Origin: Oscillospiraceae bacterium
GTDB lineage: Bacteria; Bacillota_A; Clostridia; Oscillospirales; Oscillospiraceae
Length of the DNA stretch: 6,727 nt
Assembly (NCBI GenBank): GCA_902789835.1
Contig: CADAPN010000177.1
Coordinates: 1 to 6,727 of the forward strand
Reading direction: 5' to 3'
Shown piece after piece: positions 4,900-6,727 of the stretch (its first letter is position 1; each line of letters opens with the position of its first letter). Under the pieces are notes generated by a model. It did not search any database and was not told where the DNA came from. It worked only from the letters and a program-made list of their open reading frames with translations. The position numbers and the translations under genes are program-made.

Positions 4900-5889
4900 A
4901 TGAGTATCAAACGGATCGGTGTATTGACCAGCGGCGGAGACGCACCCGGCATGAACGCCGCGGTGAGGGCGGTTGTGCGCACGGCGCTGTCCTGCGGAAT
5001 TGAATGCATCGGGATCCGCAGGGGCTGGCAGGGGCTGATTAACGCTGACTTTGTGAAACTGGACAGCTCCAGCGTGGGCCATATCCTGTCCCGCGGCGGG
5101 ACAATCCTGTATACCGCCCGCAGTGAAGATTTTATGACCGAAAAGGGACGGGAGCGGGCCGTCATGACCTGCAAAATGCTCGGCATCGACGGCATTGTCG
5201 CCATCGGCGGTGACGGCACGTTCCGCGGAGCGCTGGAACTGTCACGGCTCGGCGTCCCGGTGGTGGGAATCCCGGCTACCATTGACAACGATCTGGGCTG
5301 CTCGAATTATACCATCGGCTTTGACACCGCCTGCAACACGGCCATCGACTGCATCGACAAGCTGCGGGACACCATGCAGTCTCATGAGCGCTGCTCGGTC
5401 GTGGAGGTGATGGGCCGGAACGCGGGCTTCCTGGCGCTGTATGTGGGCATCGCCGTAGGCGCTACGGCGGTTCTCATCCCGGAGCATGAGGAAGATTTCC
5501 AGAAGAACGTGGTCGAGAGAATTCAGGCCTCCAGGCTTGCAGGCAATACCCACTTCATGATCGTCGTTGCCGAGGGAGCGGGCAGCGCTGTCGAGATCGG
5601 GAAGCAGATCAAAGAAACAATCGGCATCGAGCCGCGTGTAACGGTCCTTGGACATATCCAGCGCGGCGGATCACCGAATGCGCGTGACCGGGAAATCGCG
5701 ACCCGTATGGGCTATTACGCGGTGATGGCTTTTGCGGAGGGCCGAGGCAACACGATCATCGGAACAAAGGAAGGCGACATTGTTGAAATCCCGATCGAGG
5801 AGGCGCTCACCATGAAGAAGCATCTGCAGATGGAACGCTATAAGATCATGGAGGCGATGCAGTTTGGCAATGCGGCAAACAGGGCCTGA
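4900..5889 (+). CDS. pfkA: ATP-dependent 6-phosphofructokinase
   Basis: This cytoplasmic enzyme phosphorylates fructose 6-phosphate to fructose 1,6-bisphosphate, the committed step of glycolysis. The 329 aa is close to E. coli PfkA (320). N-terminal GVLTSGGDAPGMNAAVRAVV carries the nucleotide-binding loop. GGDGT (103-107) has Gly at the position where PPi-dependent enzymes have Asp, so ATP is the expected donor. PATIDND (125-131) contains catalytic D129, with Ala where E. coli has Gly. Substrate residues are kept: R74, R164, MGR (171-173), R246, and GHIQRGGSPNARDR (251-264). By alignment to E. coli from memory, several residues of the ADP/PEP effector site differ: E187, K211 and K213 (mature numbering) become T189, A214 and N216. 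R23 and R27, the counterparts of R21 and R25, remain. Allosteric control may therefore be weak or altered. The gene has its own promoter and a perfect AGGAGG. A secreted-protein gene follows after 60 bp with no clear terminator, so some read-through is possible. Confidence 0.97.
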   Translation: MSIKRIGVLTSGGDAPGMNAAVRAVVRTALSCGIECIGIRRGWQGLINADFVKLDSSSVGHILSRGGTILYTARSEDFMTEKGRERAVMTCKMLGIDGIVAIGGDGTFRGALELSRLGVPVVGIPATIDNDLGCSNYTIGFDTACNTAIDCIDKLRDTMQSHERCSVVEVMGRNAGFLALYVGIAVGATAVLIPEHEEDFQKNVVERIQASRLAGNTHFMIVVAEGAGSAVEIGKQIKETIGIEPRVTVLGHIQRGGSPNARDREIATRMGYYAVMAFAEGRGNTIIGTKEGDIVEIPIEEALTMKKHLQMERYKIMEAMQFGNAANRA

Positions 5890-5949
5890 GTTTGTCATCA
5901 GGGATTCCGCAGGTCCATGGAGCGGTTGATTTTGAGAAAGGGGAACGGT

Positions 5950-6727
5950 ATGATGAAAAAACCAATATCCGTATTTCTGGCAGTCATGATGATTCTTGCC
6001 ATCGGAGCGTCGGCATCGGCCGAAGGGCTTCGTCAGAACCCGGTCTATGAACTGTACAGTGCCGAGGGCGTTTATACCGACTCTGTCGGAAACGAAGATA
6101 CCTATTCCTATCATGTGCCGCAGATCTTTGCCGATTCAGCGGACGCGGATGAAATCAACAGGGAGATCGCCGCAAACTTCGGGGAAAGGGTAGAAACGCA
6201 GTTCCGTAACATGGAAGGAGGGCACTCCATCTGGTGCGGGAACACCGAGTGGCATTCGTACTGGAACGGGAGTCAGCTGTTTCTTCTCATCAAAGCGGAT
6301 ATAGACGGCGACTGCGATGAATACGGCGCATACGGATATGATTTTGACACCGAAAGCCGGGTCACAAATGAGATGATTCTGGAACAGCGGGGGATCAGCG
6401 AAGAAGCGTATCTCGAGAACCTGAGAGAAGCCGCGCGTTCCAAGTTCGTGAAGGGGATCAGCGGCATTCCTGCAGATCTCCTGGAGACGTCCGACTATGC
6501 CGAGCTGCTGGAGAAGACCCTGGCGTGGCAGACCATGGAGGAGCCGATGTTTGTCGATCAATTCGGCGAGATCGAAACGATTGCGCTGATCGGCGCGATG
6601 GCCGGGGCCGGACGATATTATCATCTGTTTACACCGTTTGTGCACCAGATCAACATCGTCGGAGACAGCGATCTGGTTGCATCCTGCCCTGAAACGGCAC
6701 ATGCGGGAGACACCGTGACGGTGAGCC
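5950..6727 (+). CDS. Putative secreted protein, RsiV/DUF3298-like region, truncated by the window end
   Basis: The frame is open from ATG 5950 to the window edge (259 codons) with no stop, so the 3' end lies outside. The start has AAAGGGG (5937-5943) 6 nt upstream; a second ATG at 5953 is equally usable. A Sec signal peptide is clear: MMKKP, a hydrophobic core, then ASASA, with predicted cleavage after A24. The mature part begins VYELYSAEGVYTD, then YSYHVPQIF and a helix with DEINREI (67-73). Next come a short strand FLLIKADID and YGYDFDTESRVTNEMIL, then an AYLENLREAARSKFV helix. The order strand, "N-x-I" helix, strand, then a "Y-x-FD...T" segment resembles the DUF4163/DUF3298 (RsiV- or PdaC-like) extracytoplasmic fold, but this is a weak resemblance from memory. 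The final residues (SCPETAHAGDTVTVS) look like the start of an Ig-like or repeat domain. Function is unknown. It may be co-transcribed with pfkA by read-through, but no functional link is apparent. Confidence 0.8.
   Translation, partial: MMKKPISVFLAVMMILAIGASASAEGLRQNPVYELYSAEGVYTDSVGNEDTYSYHVPQIFADSADADEINREIAANFGERVETQFRNMEGGHSIWCGNTEWHSYWNGSQLFLLIKADIDGDCDEYGAYGYDFDTESRVTNEMILEQRGISEEAYLENLREAARSKFVKGISGIPADLLETSDYAELLEKTLAWQTMEEPMFVDQFGEIETIALIGAMAGAGRYYHLFTPFVHQINIVGDSDLVASCPETAHAGDTVTVS

Noticed and set aside
5890..5949. Terminator between pfkA and the next gene
   Set aside because: Only a 4-bp CCGC/GCGG pairing is present, followed by a mixed T-rich stretch; this is too weak to call.
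5671..6114. A minus-strand frame of 147 codons spanning the pfkA end and the next gene
   Set aside because: It overlaps two plus-strand genes with clear starts and protein features, and its product shows no recognisable domain.

Overview
The window looks like chromosomal DNA of a moderately GC-rich member of the Clostridia (Firmicutes), plausibly an anaerobic gut lineage. Three things suggest this. The Shine-Dalgarno sites are strong (AGGAGG or GGAGGAG about 7 nt before ATG). The promoters are close to the sigma-A consensus. The gene content fits: a TRAP transporter with a GntR/FCD regulator, a Gly/Pro-rich secreted repeat protein and a PfkA of Gram-positive style. The taxonomic call is inference; there is no rRNA or other marker gene.

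Layout. Bases 1-2098 (+) hold a tripartite TRAP (DctP-DctQ-DctM) transporter: the 3' end of the solute-binding protein, a stem-loop in the gap, the small membrane subunit, and the large membrane subunit, which overlaps it by 4 bp. Bases 2209-2961 (+) hold a FadR/FCD-type GntR regulator with its own near-consensus promoter. A 21-bp-stem bidirectional terminator (2986-3033) separates it from a convergent gene. Bases 3092-4603 (-) encode a 503-aa secreted protein with a Pro/Gly/Met-rich N-terminal segment and a predicted beta-helix-like repeat body. A 296-bp divergent intergenic region follows. It carries a minus-strand promoter with a possible response-regulator box, an isolated stem-loop with a T-tract, and the pfkA promoter. 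Bases 4900-5889 (+) encode ATP-dependent 6-phosphofructokinase. From 5950 to the window end runs the start of another secreted protein, possibly RsiV/DUF3298-like.

How the genes work together. DctP would capture a substrate outside the membrane, probably an organic or sugar acid, and DctQM would import it with Na+. The FCD regulator next door is the natural candidate for controlling the transporter in response to that substrate or its catabolite. pfkA and the two secreted-protein genes have no evident link to this transporter.

The most notable observations are two lesions in the transport locus. DctM is about 55-60 residues shorter than usual. It appears to lack, in frame, the second conserved helical-hairpin region, with the junction at a segment (LPFLVPL) that normally occurs in similar form on both sides of the missing part. 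The regulator gene carries an exact 13-bp tandem duplication that shifts the reading frame; removing one copy restores a normal 226-aa FCD regulator. Both changes lie at repeats, so slippage or recombination in the organism, phase-variation-like switching, and assembly error are all possible. I see no clear wholly new system here.
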